DNA from: Sphingopyxis sp. QXT-31
Lineage (GTDB): Bacteria; Pseudomonadota; Alphaproteobacteria; Sphingomonadales; Sphingomonadaceae
Assembly: GCF_001984035.1 (NCBI RefSeq)
Contig: NZ_CP019449.1
Coordinates: 2,356,001-2,420,000, forward strand
Direction of reading: 5' to 3'
DNA: 64,000 nucleotides
Below the pieces are notes generated by a model. It made no database searches and was not told the DNA's origin. It saw nothing but the letters and a program-made list of their open reading frames with translations. Both the position numbers and the translations under genes were made by a program. Shown here in pieces: positions 12,931 through 21,569 of the stretch (within the stretch, counting starts at the first letter, position 1; the number at the start of each line of letters is the position of its first letter).

Positions 12931-13907
12931 GCGCTGCAATATCCGTCCAGTTTCCCCGAGCGTATCCGCCCGGCATAAGAGAGAGCCATCGCCCCCGCGA
13001 GCGAAGTATCGGGCCCGATCCAGCGCGCCGCGTCCTTCAGCCAGCCGCCCGAACAGGCCTCAAGCGCGCCCTGCCCCTGCGCGCAAGCGATAAAATCGGC
13101 GAAGGCGCTTTTCCACGCGCCGAACTCTGCCATGTCCATGATCGGGCCGTGGCCGGGAACGACCTGTTCGGCGCCCGACGCGGCGACTTCGCCCAGCGCC
13201 TTCAGCCAGCCTTCGGGGCAGGCGGTGTCGAGGAAGGGCACCGGCACGGTGACGAGGTCGCCGACGATCGCACGCTTCTCGGCGGCGTCGTAGATCCAGA
13301 GGTCGCGCTCGGTAACCGCGCGGTGCGCGACGCGCAGCGACAGCGGCCGCCCCGCGATCGCCATGTCGCGCGATTCGTCGACGATCACGTCGGGCCGCAG
13401 CTCGGCCCCGCGGGCGATCGTCGCGAGGTCGCCCTCGATATCCGCCCGCGCGCCGATCGGGATATTATTCTCGGCGATCGCCTTGCGGTACGATTCGGCA
13501 GTCCGTGCGAGGAAGGTCGCGAGCGCGCCGTCGATCGCCGAGGTCGCATAGACCTCGATCTCCGGAAAAGCGGCCTTGAGTTCGGGATTGCCGCTGACAT
13601 GGTCGAGATGCCAATGCGTGTTGACGACCGCGACGGGCGGCATGCCGATCCCGCTCAGCCCGCGCTTGATCGACGCGAGATGCTCGGGATGGCGCCCCGT
13701 ATCGATCACGAAGGCGCCCTCGGGGCCGTAGAGGATCAGGCTGTTGCCGTCGGGCTGGCTGAAGGGCTGGAAGCTGCCGCCGACGAGGAAGGTCGCGCCG
13801 CCGATGCCATGCGCATAGGTGCGCGGCATGTCCTCATAGACGACCTTCGGATTGGCCGCGCAGCCCGCTAGTGCCAGCGCCAATAGCGCTGGCAGCCAGC
13901 CGCGCAT
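12927..13907 (-). CDS. metallo-beta-lactamase-fold lipoprotein
   Basis: A 326-residue metallo-beta-lactamase superfamily hydrolase. The metal site is THWHLDHVSGN, an HxHxDH motif. The N-terminus is a lipoprotein signal ending LALAGC, with the lipidated Cys at residue 16, so the enzyme is periplasmic and membrane-anchored. Such exported MBL hydrolases include quinoprotein-associated zinc hydrolases and other non-lactamase enzymes; beta-lactam resistance should not be assumed. Its ATG overlaps the sdhB stop by one base (TGATG). Confidence 0.87.
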   Translation of the reverse strand: MRGWLPALLALALAGCAANPKVVYEDMPRTYAHGIGGATFLVGGSFQPFSQPDGNSLILYGPEGAFVIDTGRHPEHLASIKRGLSGIGMPPVAVVNTHWHLDHVSGNPELKAAFPEIEVYATSAIDGALATFLARTAESYRKAIAENNIPIGARADIEGDLATIARGAELRPDVIVDESRDMAIAGRPLSLRVAHRAVTERDLWIYDAAEKRAIVGDLVTVPVPFLDTACPEGWLKALGEVAASGAEQVVPGHGPIMDMAEFGAWKSAFADFIACAQGQGALEACSGGWLKDAARWIGPDTSLAGAMALSYAGRIRSGKLDGYCSA

Positions 13908-14689
13908 CAGACCTGCCGCTCGGCTTCCAGTTTCTTGATCTCGGCGATCGCGCGCGCCGGGCTCAGCCCCTTGGGACACGCGTTCGAGCAGTTCATGATC
14001 GTGTGGCAGCGATAGAGGCGGAAGGGATCCTCCAGCTCGTCGAGCCGCTCGCCGGTCATCTCGTCGCGGCTGTCGGCGAGCCAGCGATAGGCCTGGAGCA
14101 GGATCGCCGGGCCCAGGAACTTGTCGCTGTTCCACCAATAGCTGGGGCAGCTCGTCGAGCAGCAGGCGCAGAGGATGCACTCGTAGAGGCCGTCGAGCTT
14201 TTCGCGCTCGGCGGGCGACTGCAGCCGCTCCTTGCCGCTCGGCGTCGTCGTCTTGGTCTTCAGCCAGGGCTCGATCGAGGCATATTGCGCGTAGAAATGC
14301 GTGAAGTCGGGGACCAGGTCCTTGATCACATCCATCGACGGCAGCGGGGTGATGCGGATGTCGCCCTTCAGATCCTCGATCGCGGTGGTGCAGGCGAGGC
14401 CGTTCTTGCCGTTCATGTTCATCGAACAGCTGCCGCAGATGCCCTCGCGGCACGAGCGGCGGAAGGTCAGCGTCGAATCCTGCTCGCTCTTCATCTTGAT
14501 CAGCGCGTCGAGCACCATCGGTCCGCATTTGTCGGTGTCGATCTCGAAGGTGTCGAAATGGGGGTTCTGGCCCTTGTCGGGGTCGTAGCGATAGACTTTG
14601 AACGTCTTGACGTTGGTCGCGCCCACCGCCTTGTGGGTCTGGCCGCCCTTGGTCGGGCGGCTGTTCTTGGGCAGGCGAAATTCGGCCAT
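13907..14689 (-). CDS. sdhB: succinate dehydrogenase iron-sulfur subunit
   Basis: The iron-sulfur subunit of complex II, carrying electrons from SdhA flavin to quinone. It has 260 residues. The [2Fe-2S] ligands are in [10 protein letters not shown] and the later LAC. The [4Fe-4S] and [3Fe-4S] ligands are in [16 protein letters not shown] and [14 protein letters not shown]. No sdhA, sdhC or sdhD is adjacent; the region upstream holds a repeat remnant and a DUF3800 gene. Either the other subunits are elsewhere or the DUF3800 insertion split the operon. The downstream genes MBL, thioesterase and zapE are coupled to it. Confidence 0.96.
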   Translation of the reverse strand: MAEFRLPKNSRPTKGGQTHKAVGATNVKTFKVYRYDPDKGQNPHFDTFEIDTDKCGPMVLDALIKMKSEQDSTLTFRRSCREGICGSCSMNMNGKNGLACTTAIEDLKGDIRITPLPSMDVIKDLVPDFTHFYAQYASIEPWLKTKTTTPSGKERLQSPAEREKLDGLYECILCACCSTSCPSYWWNSDKFLGPAILLQAYRWLADSRDEMTGERLDELEDPFRLYRCHTIMNCSNACPKGLSPARAIAEIKKLEAERQV

Positions 14690-14771
14690 GTCGCTGGCTC
14701 CCCTGATGCAGTCGGGGTCGGACTAGACCCGTTGCGCGGCGGGGGCAAGAGGGTGGATGGCGCGAAACATA

Positions 14772-14800
14772 TATCCTTCTCCCTCGATGGGAGAAGGATA
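14772..14800. repeat. palindromic intergenic repeat (family B-like), 12-bp stem
   Basis: A perfect 12-bp inverted repeat, TATCCTTCTCCC and its complement, around a 5-base loop. It lies just upstream of sdhB in the gap before the DUF3800 gene. Its stem and the following ATACGAAGC resemble the start of the longer repeats at 49.6 and 54.1 kb, so it looks like a truncated copy of that family. On the transcript it would form a stable hairpin. Confidence 0.8.
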
Positions 14801-14852
14801 CGAAGCCTTATCGCGCAGCGTTGCTTCGTACCGAACGGAATGGCGCTCCTGG

Positions 14853-15584
14853 CTAGATCCTTCCGGCGTTGATCAGGACGTCGCGAAAATCTGTAAGGGT
14901 CTCGCGAGTGTGGTCGATCCGTGTATCTTGCAACCGCAGTAACGCCGCAAAATCCTTCCGCCGGTCAAGCTCTCCTCTCATAATGCGGGTGAACTCCTGA
15001 TTGGTATACCAGGCCAGCATGTCAGCCGCTTGCAACGGCTTGACCTTTCTTTTGTCTTCGAAAGCGTGCGAGATATATCGGTAGTCCGCCGTAGCAGCCG
15101 GGTTAGAAAGAAGCTCCGATACGAATCCATCGGCATCGCCCTTGTGCTTGTAGCCATCCTCGAAAAAGTAAGCGATGTCGCCGACATAGCCGGTAGTCTC
15201 TATCCAGTGCCGGACAATATTCATGCAGCCCATCAAGGCGTAGCTGTAGGCGGATGGTGCTCGCGGATAGTCTTTGAAGATGTCTTGGTAATCGTCGAGA
15301 TTGATACTCGCGGCGCAAGCCTTGAGGGCGCGTCGCTTGATGTTGGCACGGAGGAGGTCCTGTGCCTTGATCCTCTGCGCCATCGAGAGACTGGCATATT
15401 CGCCATTCCCGTTTGCGCAGTCAGTTTGGTGAAAGTGGCTTAATCCCAGCCTGTCGAGATGCTTTTTCGCATCGCGAGAGAATCGCATCGATTGCTCGGA
15501 TTTGAATAAAAAGCCGGCCACGGTAATCACGCGCGGTCGCGAAACTTGCCCCTCGCTTTCGTCAAAATATGCTTCGACCAGCAT
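14853..15584 (-). CDS. DUF3800 domain protein
   Basis: A 243-residue DUF3800 protein. The family signature YFDESEG sits at the N-terminus, with a conserved FFEDGYKHKG-like segment in the middle and LQAADMLAWY near the C-terminus, the pattern of an RNase-H-like nuclease fold. DUF3800 proteins are frequent in defence islands and mobile DNA. Base composition is visibly more AT-rich than the neighbours, which suggests recent acquisition. A GTG at 15656 with an AGGTGA site would add 24 residues, but the ATG at 15584 places the domain right at the start. Confidence 0.85.
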   Translation of the reverse strand: MLVEAYFDESEGQVSRPRVITVAGFLFKSEQSMRFSRDAKKHLDRLGLSHFHQTDCANGNGEYASLSMAQRIKAQDLLRANIKRRALKACAASINLDDYQDIFKDYPRAPSAYSYALMGCMNIVRHWIETTGYVGDIAYFFEDGYKHKGDADGFVSELLSNPAATADYRYISHAFEDKRKVKPLQAADMLAWYTNQEFTRIMRGELDRRKDFAALLRLQDTRIDHTRETLTDFRDVLINAGRI

Positions 15585-15760
15585 TAATTGCGAGCCGCCG
15601 TTTGGCAGCGCTGCATAAAGTAGGGCCTTTGTGATTTTCCGATCAAGGGCATCCACTTATCACCTACAATCGCGATTGGGTATGCGAAACGCGATTCCTT
15701 TATCAAGTTAGAAGCGCGGAGAAGCTTCCTTTTGCTCCAATGTCTCTCTAGGGCGCCGCC

Positions 15761-17290
15761 ATGAGCGAAGACACCGCCCAGCCCGCCGTCACCAGCCGCA
15801 GCGTCGCGAAGGGCCTCGGCACGACCGTGCTCGCGCGGCTGGGCGCGGTGGTCGAGATCGTCGCGCAGCCGCTCTATGTGCTGATGTTCGGGCTCGCGGG
15901 CTACGGCCTCTATGCGGTGCTGTGGGCGACGATCAACCTGCTCGAAAATCTCTTCGACCTCGGCATGACCAGCGCGATGCAGCGCACCGTGCCGCAATCG
16001 GCAAGCGACGCCGACGCCGCCGCGGCGCTACGCACCGCGATGCTGTGGGGCGTCGGCCCGTGCCTCATCGTCGCGGCGCTGATCGCCTTCTTCGCCGCCG
16101 ACCTCGCGCCCTTCCTCAACGTTGCCGCGAAGGACCGGCCGCTCGTCGTCCCCGCTATCCAGCTCTTCGTCTGGGCGCTGCCCTTGTGGGCCTTCGTCGA
16201 GATCGCGACGAGCGCGATGCGCGCGCGCATGGTGTTCGGCGCCGAGATTCGCCTGCGTATCGTGTGGGAACAGATCATGCGGCTGGTGTTCGCCGGGCTG
16301 TTCTTCGCGGGCGGGTTCGGGCTCAAGGGCCTGTTCGTCGCGCATCTCTGTTCGCTGGCGATCACGGCGGTGCTCTGCGTTCGCCTGCTGCGCCGCTATT
16401 ATGTCTTCGGCGAACTGCTGCGCGGCGGACGCGGCGGCGAGACGGCGAAGAACACCTTCTGGGCCGGGCTCTCGATCCTGCCCTCTAACGTCATCGCGCG
16501 GCTCTTCGGCGATGCGCCCGCGTTGATCCTGAACCTGATCCTGCCCGGCGCGGCGGGCGCAGCGGCGGCGGGTCTCTTCACCATCGCGCGCAAGCTGTCG
16601 AGCGTCGTCCAACTCGTGCGCATCGCCTTCGTCTATGTGCTCGCACCGCTGGCCGCGAGCGCCGAGCGCGCCGACCGGGCACAAGTGGCCGACATCTATG
16701 CCTATGCGACGCGGCTGATCATGGCGATCGCGCTGCCGCTCGCCGCCGTGCTCGCCGCGGGCAGCGCACCCTTGCTCAGCCTGTTCGGCCATGAGGCAAA
16801 GATCGCGCAGGCCGCGGTGATCATCCTGCTCTTCGCGCGCGCCGCCGAAGCGGTGCTCGGCATCTCGCTGCCGGTGCTCCAGGTCGTCGCCGCCTTCCGC
16901 CACCAGCTCACCGCGAGCATCGTCGGGGTGATCGTCGCGGTAATCGCCGGCTGGCTTATCGTCGGCCATATGGACGCGCTCACCGGGGTGACGCTCGCGA
17001 TGTCGATCGGGCTCGTCGTGATGGGCGGCATCCCGATGCTCCAGCTCGCGATGAACGAGAAGCTCCATCCCTTCGACCATCAATTCCCGATGGTCGCGCT
17101 GCGCGGCATCGGCATCACCCTCGTCGCGGGCGGCGCGGCGCTGCTCGCGGGGCGGCTGCCCGATGCGATCGCGCTGCCGCTGATCGTCCTGCTCGCGGTC
17201 GCGGCGATCTGGCTGTCGCTGCGCTTCGCCCTGCCCCACGCCGACCGCGCCTCGCTGGGCAAGACGGCGCGCAAGCTCAAGCTGATCTGA
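15761..17290 (+). CDS. oligosaccharide/lipid flippase (MOP superfamily, Wzx-like)
   Basis: A 509-residue integral membrane protein with about 12-14 predicted hydrophobic segments spread along its length, typical of the Wzx/polysaccharide-flippase branch of the MOP superfamily. It would move a lipid-linked glycan across the inner membrane. It begins a plus-strand series with a methyltransferase-like membrane protein and a P-loop kinase, pointing to assembly of a surface glycolipid or polysaccharide. No glycosyltransferase or polymerase is next to it, so the substrate remains unknown. Confidence 0.85.
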   Translation: MSEDTAQPAVTSRSVAKGLGTTVLARLGAVVEIVAQPLYVLMFGLAGYGLYAVLWATINLLENLFDLGMTSAMQRTVPQSASDADAAAALRTAMLWGVGPCLIVAALIAFFAADLAPFLNVAAKDRPLVVPAIQLFVWALPLWAFVEIATSAMRARMVFGAEIRLRIVWEQIMRLVFAGLFFAGGFGLKGLFVAHLCSLAITAVLCVRLLRRYYVFGELLRGGRGGETAKNTFWAGLSILPSNVIARLFGDAPALILNLILPGAAGAAAAGLFTIARKLSSVVQLVRIAFVYVLAPLAASAERADRAQVADIYAYATRLIMAIALPLAAVLAAGSAPLLSLFGHEAKIAQAAVIILLFARAAEAVLGISLPVLQVVAAFRHQLTASIVGVIVAVIAGWLIVGHMDALTGVTLAMSIGLVVMGGIPMLQLAMNEKLHPFDHQFPMVALRGIGITLVAGGAALLAGRLPDAIALPLIVLLAVAAIWLSLRFALPHADRASLGKTARKLKLI

Positions 17291-17381
17291 AACTTTTCCG
17301 TCTTAATTTGGCCGCAAAAATCGCTAGAGACGTGCCACTTTATTCTGACGCCGCGCATCCGCGGCCAACAGGCGGACCCAC

Positions 17382-18122
17382 ATGTACCAGACCGAACTCG
17401 CGCGCAGCGGCAAGCGCCTCTTCTTCATTCGCGGCACCTACATCTACATCACCATCGCGATCTCGGTGCTGATCGCCTGGTGCAGCAAGGATTGGGGCCC
17501 GTTCCGGACTGCAACAGGAGATTGCGCCTGGTTCTGGCTGTCGCTCGGCGTCGCGAGCGCGGGTGCGATCGTGCGCATCTTCACCAGCGGCTGGGCCGCG
17601 CTCGGTACCTCGGGCCGCGCCAAGGTCGCCGCCGAAGCCAGCGAACTCAACACCACCGGCCCTTACAGCCTGGTCCGCAACCCGCTCTATGTCGGGCGCA
17701 TCCTGAACTTCACCGGCCTTGCGATGCTCTCGGGCAGCTGGGTGTTCGGCGCGATCGTCTTCCTGCTCGCGATCCTCATCTACGAGCGCATCTCGATCTA
17801 TGAGGAAGAGTATCTGCGCGAAAAGTTCGGCGCGGCGCACGCCGAATGGGCCAAGGACGTCCCCGCGCTGCTCCCGCGCCTGCACGGCTGGGTGAAGCCC
17901 AAATATCCCTTCTGGTGGAAGCGCATGATCTGGCGCGAACAGAACAAGCTGTTCCTGCTCGCGACGACCGTGTTCCTGACCTGGTTCGCGCGCCTCGACT
18001 TCAACTTCGACGCGCTCACGCCGGCCCAGTGGAACTGGGTCTATGCCTTCGGCGCGCTCGTCGTCATCCGCTTCATCATCGGCGGGCTCAAGATGGTCGG
18101 CTTCTTCAAGGAACTGAGCTGA
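17382..18122 (+). CDS. isoprenylcysteine carboxyl methyltransferase-family membrane protein
   Basis: A 246-residue membrane protein with about five hydrophobic segments. Residues about 90-170 match the ICMT/PEMT-like methyltransferase core: TTGPYSLVRNPLYVGRI, then a membrane segment, and YEEEYLREKFGAAHAEW, where the RNPLY and EExxLxxxFG blocks bind SAM. The family methylates isoprenoid, lipid or other small substrates at the membrane. Two additional hydrophobic segments lie at the C-terminus. Start by ATG at 17382; 91 bp after the flippase and 4 bp before the kinase, suggesting one transcript. Confidence 0.82.
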   Translation: MYQTELARSGKRLFFIRGTYIYITIAISVLIAWCSKDWGPFRTATGDCAWFWLSLGVASAGAIVRIFTSGWAALGTSGRAKVAAEASELNTTGPYSLVRNPLYVGRILNFTGLAMLSGSWVFGAIVFLLAILIYERISIYEEEYLREKFGAAHAEWAKDVPALLPRLHGWVKPKYPFWWKRMIWREQNKLFLLATTVFLTWFARLDFNFDALTPAQWNWVYAFGALVVIRFIIGGLKMVGFFKELS

Positions 18123-18126
18123 GTTC

Positions 18127-18816
18127 ATGGGGAGCGAGCTCGCTCCCCTGATCGCAGTCGTCGGCAGCGACGGGTCGGGCAAGTCGACCCTGTCGGCCGA
18201 CCTGCTCGTCCATATCCAGCAAACACGCGCCGCCGAGAGCGGCTATCTCGGCCTCGGCTCGGGCGAGCAGGGGCGGCGCATCGGGCGCTGGCCGCTCATC
18301 GGCCCACCGCTGCACCGCTTCCTCGACGGCATCGCCGACCGCTTGCGCGAACCCGGCGAGCCGATCCCCGGATATCTCGCGGCGCGCTATGCGCTGAACA
18401 AGTCGAAGAAGCGCCGCGCCAAGTTCGACGCGCTGCTCGAACAGCGCCGCGCGGGCAAGGTGATTGTCACCGACCGCTATCCGCAGGTCGAGGTCCCCGG
18501 CCTCCACGACGGCCCGATCCTCGCGGGCGTCGCGACGAGCCCGCGCCTCGCCGCGATGCAGGCCGAGGAACGCGCGCTTTATGCCGAGATGGCGGCGTAC
18601 CGGCCGACGCTCGTGATCCGCCTGCACGTCGACGTCGACACGGTAATGCTGCGCAAACCCGACCACGACCGAGCGCTGATCACGCGCAAGGTCGAGACGG
18701 TGCCGCAACTCGCGTTCAACGGCGCCCCGATCGTCGATATCGACGCGACGATTCCTTATGCGGAGGAACTGGCAATCGCGGTTGCGGCGGTGGACAAGGC
18801 GCTGGCGGCCGCCTGA
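18127..18816 (+). CDS. thymidylate-kinase-like P-loop kinase
   Basis: A 229-residue P-loop NTPase. Walker A is GSDGSGKST (residues 13-21), and the DRYP motif (VIVTDRYPQVEVPG) resembles the thymidylate kinase family. The central lid region, rich in Arg and Lys, is larger than in Tmk. Its place after flippase and methyltransferase-like genes suggests it phosphorylates an envelope precursor rather than dTMP; that is inference. The start ATG is 4 bp after the preceding stop. A long hairpin follows. Confidence 0.75.
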   Translation: MGSELAPLIAVVGSDGSGKSTLSADLLVHIQQTRAAESGYLGLGSGEQGRRIGRWPLIGPPLHRFLDGIADRLREPGEPIPGYLAARYALNKSKKRRAKFDALLEQRRAGKVIVTDRYPQVEVPGLHDGPILAGVATSPRLAAMQAEERALYAEMAAYRPTLVIRLHVDVDTVMLRKPDHDRALITRKVETVPQLAFNGAPIVDIDATIPYAEELAIAVAAVDKALAAA

Positions 18817-18823
18817 AACCCCC

Positions 18824-18906
18824 TTCCGTTCGTGTCGAGCGAAGTCGAGACACGTGAAGGCACGCACGAACTCGGCGTGTCTCGACTTCGCTCGACACGA
18901 ACGGAA
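18824..18906. repeat. perfect 31-bp inverted repeat between convergent genes
   Basis: Two 31-bp arms, 18824-18854 and 18876-18906, are exact reverse complements around a 21-base loop (18855-18875). The arm core is TTCGTGTCGAGCGAAGTCGA. Convergent genes end on either side (18816 and 18926). The hairpin could terminate both transcripts, and its length and intergenic place fit a mobile palindromic (REP or MITE-like) element. Confidence 0.93.
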
Positions 18907-18925
18907 ATGGAGGACGGCCCTCGAA

Positions 18926-19702
18926 TTAGAGGGCGGCCCTGTCCGCCATAATCTTCTCGATCAGCTCGATATCGACCGGCTTGTCGGCATCGATGCACGC
19001 CTCGGGATCGCTCATCGGCACCACGGTCGCATTCAGCCCGAAACGCAGCCCCGCACGCGCCACCCCCTGCTGGATCGTGAACATGCGCAGCAGCGCCCCG
19101 ATCAGCAGCCACGGCCCGAAGGCCGCGACGATCTTGAGCCCCTTCTTGCGGTCGCGCTCGATCCGCCCCCAGAAGTCGAGCAAAGGCAGCACGCGCCGAC
19201 CGCGCAGCCGGAACATATTCGCCCCCGACCAACAGCCGCCGCGGAACTTCAGCCAGGTCCGCTTCGATTCGGGATAGCGCGCGAGCAGCACGTCGCGCTC
19301 GACCATCGCCACCGCCACGTCGCTCCCCTCGGCGCCATCGAGGAATTCGGCGATCATCGCGGGCGTCAGCAGCACATTATCCGCAGTCGTCACCAGCACG
19401 GGATCGTCGCCCGGCGGCAGCGCAGCCGCCAGCGAACTGCTGATCCCCTGCCCCGAATCCGAAAAATGCAGGTCGGCCAGCCCCGCGAGCCCCGGCTCGG
19501 CGGCGAGCTCGGTGCTGTTCTGCGCGAGGATGGTGATCGGCCCGACGCGCGGGCAGGCGCGCAGCGAGGTCACCACATGCACCAGCATCGGCCGCCCCGC
19601 GATCGGCAGCAGCGCCTTGGTCGACACATTGGTGCCGCTGAGCAAGGGGTCGGGGCCGGGCCGGCTGCCCGCCATCACGATCGCCGGTATCTTGATGGTC
19701 AT
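18926..19702 (-). CDS. nucleotidyltransferase-family protein (NTP transferase)
   Basis: A 258-residue sugar- or polyol-phosphate nucleotidyltransferase-like protein. The N-terminus IVMAGSRPGPDPL resembles the MobA-like G-x-G loop with a broken glycine pattern, STKALLPIAGRPML has the conserved Lys and Pro, and VTTADNVLLTPAM supplies the metal-binding Asp. It would activate a phosphorylated small molecule with NTP, for example for lipid head groups. It overlaps the upstream esterase gene by ATGA, so the two are coupled. Exact substrate unknown. Confidence 0.75.
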   Translation of the reverse strand: MTIKIPAIVMAGSRPGPDPLLSGTNVSTKALLPIAGRPMLVHVVTSLRACPRVGPITILAQNSTELAAEPGLAGLADLHFSDSGQGISSSLAAALPPGDDPVLVTTADNVLLTPAMIAEFLDGAEGSDVAVAMVERDVLLARYPESKRTWLKFRGGCWSGANMFRLRGRRVLPLLDFWGRIERDRKKGLKIVAAFGPWLLIGALLRMFTIQQGVARAGLRFGLNATVVPMSDPEACIDADKPVDIELIEKIMADRAAL

Positions 19703-20643
19703 TCCGCGGGCGCCACCCGCTTCGCGGTCGCGCCGCGCAGGAAGTCGGTCGCCTCGGCCAATATCGGCCCCTTGTAGGCGAGCGGCCCGGTCAGAGCCAT
19801 GACGAGGTCGTTGTGGCTGAGCCCTTCGTACGTCCGCAGCTGCGCCTGCCCGCCGGCCTTCGCCATCGCCGCCGCCAGCCGCTCGCTGTTGCGTACCCGC
19901 ACGACGGTGTCGGCGGTGCCATGCCCCAGCCACAACGGCGGCGCGTCGGCGCGCACGAAATGGATCGGCTGCGTCCGCTCGACCGGCCGGATATCCCCCA
20001 TCGCGACGTCGGCGCGCCCGCCCTTTTCGAAAGGAAAGAAGTCATAGGGGCCCGCCAGCGCCGCGACGCCGCGGATCACTGACGTATCGCTCCCCGCCGC
20101 TTTCAGCCACTGCGGGTCGAGCGCGATCATAGCCGCATTATAGGCTCCCGCCGAATGGCCCGCGAGCGCGATACGCTCCGCATCGCCGCCATAATCGCCG
20201 ATATGCTTCTCGGTCCACGCCACCGCCGCCGCGCTGTCCTCCAGGAAGTCGGGCCAATGCCCCTCGGGCACGATGCGGTAGTCGGGGATCACGACGATAA
20301 AGCCCTGCTTCGCGAACGCGCGCCCGGCAAAGCCATAATCGTCGCGCTGACCGCTGTACCAGCCTCCGCCATAGAGCCAGACGAGCACCGGCAGCCGGTC
20401 GCTCTTCTTCGTCCCGGTCGGCACCCAGATATTGAGCTTGCCCCGCGGCCCCGGACCATAGGGCTGCCCCGCGACCTGCAGCGTCGCACCATCGCCATTG
20501 CCGAGCAATCGGTCGCCGAGGTTGAGCGATTTCGCGCCGCCCGCGAGCACGAGCCGCGTGCCGCCGCCGAACAACAGGATCAGCAGCCCGATGAGTATCA
20601 GATATTTGATCAACCGCCGCTGTCCCTTGACTGGCTTGTCCAT
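19699..20643 (-). CDS. alpha/beta-hydrolase, BD-FAE/carboxylesterase type, membrane-anchored
   Basis: A 314-residue hydrolase. Residues about 10-33 form a signal anchor (KYLILIGLLILLFGGG). The catalytic domain has the oxyanion motif YGGGWYSG, nucleophile GHSAGAYN and a C-terminal SHNDL with the catalytic His, all typical of the BD-FAE/HSL-like esterases. The enzyme probably faces the periplasm. Longer in-frame starts exist, but the ATG at 20643 gives the anchor at the N-terminus. It is divergent from the lipid-kinase gene and coupled to the nucleotidyltransferase. Confidence 0.83.
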   Translation of the reverse strand: MDKPVKGQRRLIKYLILIGLLILLFGGGTRLVLAGGAKSLNLGDRLLGNGDGATLQVAGQPYGPGPRGKLNIWVPTGTKKSDRLPVLVWLYGGGWYSGQRDDYGFAGRAFAKQGFIVVIPDYRIVPEGHWPDFLEDSAAAVAWTEKHIGDYGGDAERIALAGHSAGAYNAAMIALDPQWLKAAGSDTSVIRGVAALAGPYDFFPFEKGGRADVAMGDIRPVERTQPIHFVRADAPPLWLGHGTADTVVRVRNSERLAAAMAKAGGQAQLRTYEGLSHNDLVMALTGPLAYKGPILAEATDFLRGATAKRVAPAE

Positions 20644-20738
20644 TGGTCCCGCCCTTCGCCTGCGCCCTACCGCGACGTGCACGCGCGAACAAGCGGGCAA
20701 CGGCGCGACCTTTTTCGCGTTCGTGCGTAAGGGTGAGC

Positions 20739-21569
20739 ATGACCAACAGCTATCGACGCCCGGCGCTCGTCTGCAACAGCCAGAGCGGCAGCTATGACGA
20801 AGCCGCGCAGGCGGCGATCGAAGAGGCATGCCGCGCGGCGGGAGCGCCCCTCGGCGCGACCTTCGTATTGCCCGATGCTTCGCTTCCCGATGCCAAGATG
20901 CTCCGTGCGCAGGATATCGACCTGCTGATGGTGTGGACCGGCGACGGCACGATCAACGCTGCCGCAGCGCAGGTCGAAGGATGGCCGGGCGCCGTCCTGC
21001 CGCTCCCGGGCGGCACGCTGAACCTGCTGTCCAAGCAGTTGCACGGCGACCGCACGGCGCCCGAAATCGTGGCCGACGCGCTGGACGGAAAGAGCCGGCG
21101 CAGCCGGATACCGATCATCCGTTCCGCGGCCGACCTCGCCTTCATCACCATCGTCGCGGGCCCCGCGACGCGCTGGGCAGAGGTTCGCGAAACGATGCGA
21201 CAGGATGGCCTGATCGAGGCGAGCCGCGCCGCACCCGAGGCGCTCGACCGGATGATGAACGCGCCGGGCGTCCGGGTCGCGGGACATGAATCGATCTATT
21301 CGGCGGTGATCCTGACCCCGACCCGGCAGGGCATTCAGGCCGACGGCATACTGACCGATGGTACAGGCGATGTCTTGCGCCATGGTCTCGCCTGGCTCGG
21401 CGGCGATTTTCGCGACGGACCCAGCGAGCGGATCGCCACCGCCGAGACGATCATTCTGGAAAGCGAGGCGGTGATCAGCCTCGAATATGACGGTGAGCTG
21501 GCCGAAACACCGGCACCCGCACGCTTCGCACTGGGGACCAGCGCGGTCGATTTCCTCGCGACCGCATGA
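20739..21569 (+). CDS. diacylglycerol-kinase-family lipid kinase
   Basis: A 276-residue single DAGK catalytic-type domain. The signature is MVWTGDGTINAAAAQ, followed by LPLPGGTLNLLSKQL; these are the GGDGT and PxGTxND equivalents. Members phosphorylate diacylglycerol, sphingoid bases or ceramide. In Caulobacter a DAGK-like enzyme is a ceramide kinase, so in a sphingolipid maker a ceramide-directed role is possible; this is inference. The true start is the ATG at 20739, well inside the open frame. It overlaps the next gene by ATGA. Confidence 0.82.
   Translation: MTNSYRRPALVCNSQSGSYDEAAQAAIEEACRAAGAPLGATFVLPDASLPDAKMLRAQDIDLLMVWTGDGTINAAAAQVEGWPGAVLPLPGGTLNLLSKQLHGDRTAPEIVADALDGKSRRSRIPIIRSAADLAFITIVAGPATRWAEVRETMRQDGLIEASRAAPEALDRMMNAPGVRVAGHESIYSAVILTPTRQGIQADGILTDGTGDVLRHGLAWLGGDFRDGPSERIATAETIILESEAVISLEYDGELAETPAPARFALGTSAVDFLATA

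Noticed and set aside
12927..13907. Beta-lactamase
   Set aside because: HxHxDH is shared by many MBL-fold hydrolases, and the gene is a lipoprotein in an sdhB operon.
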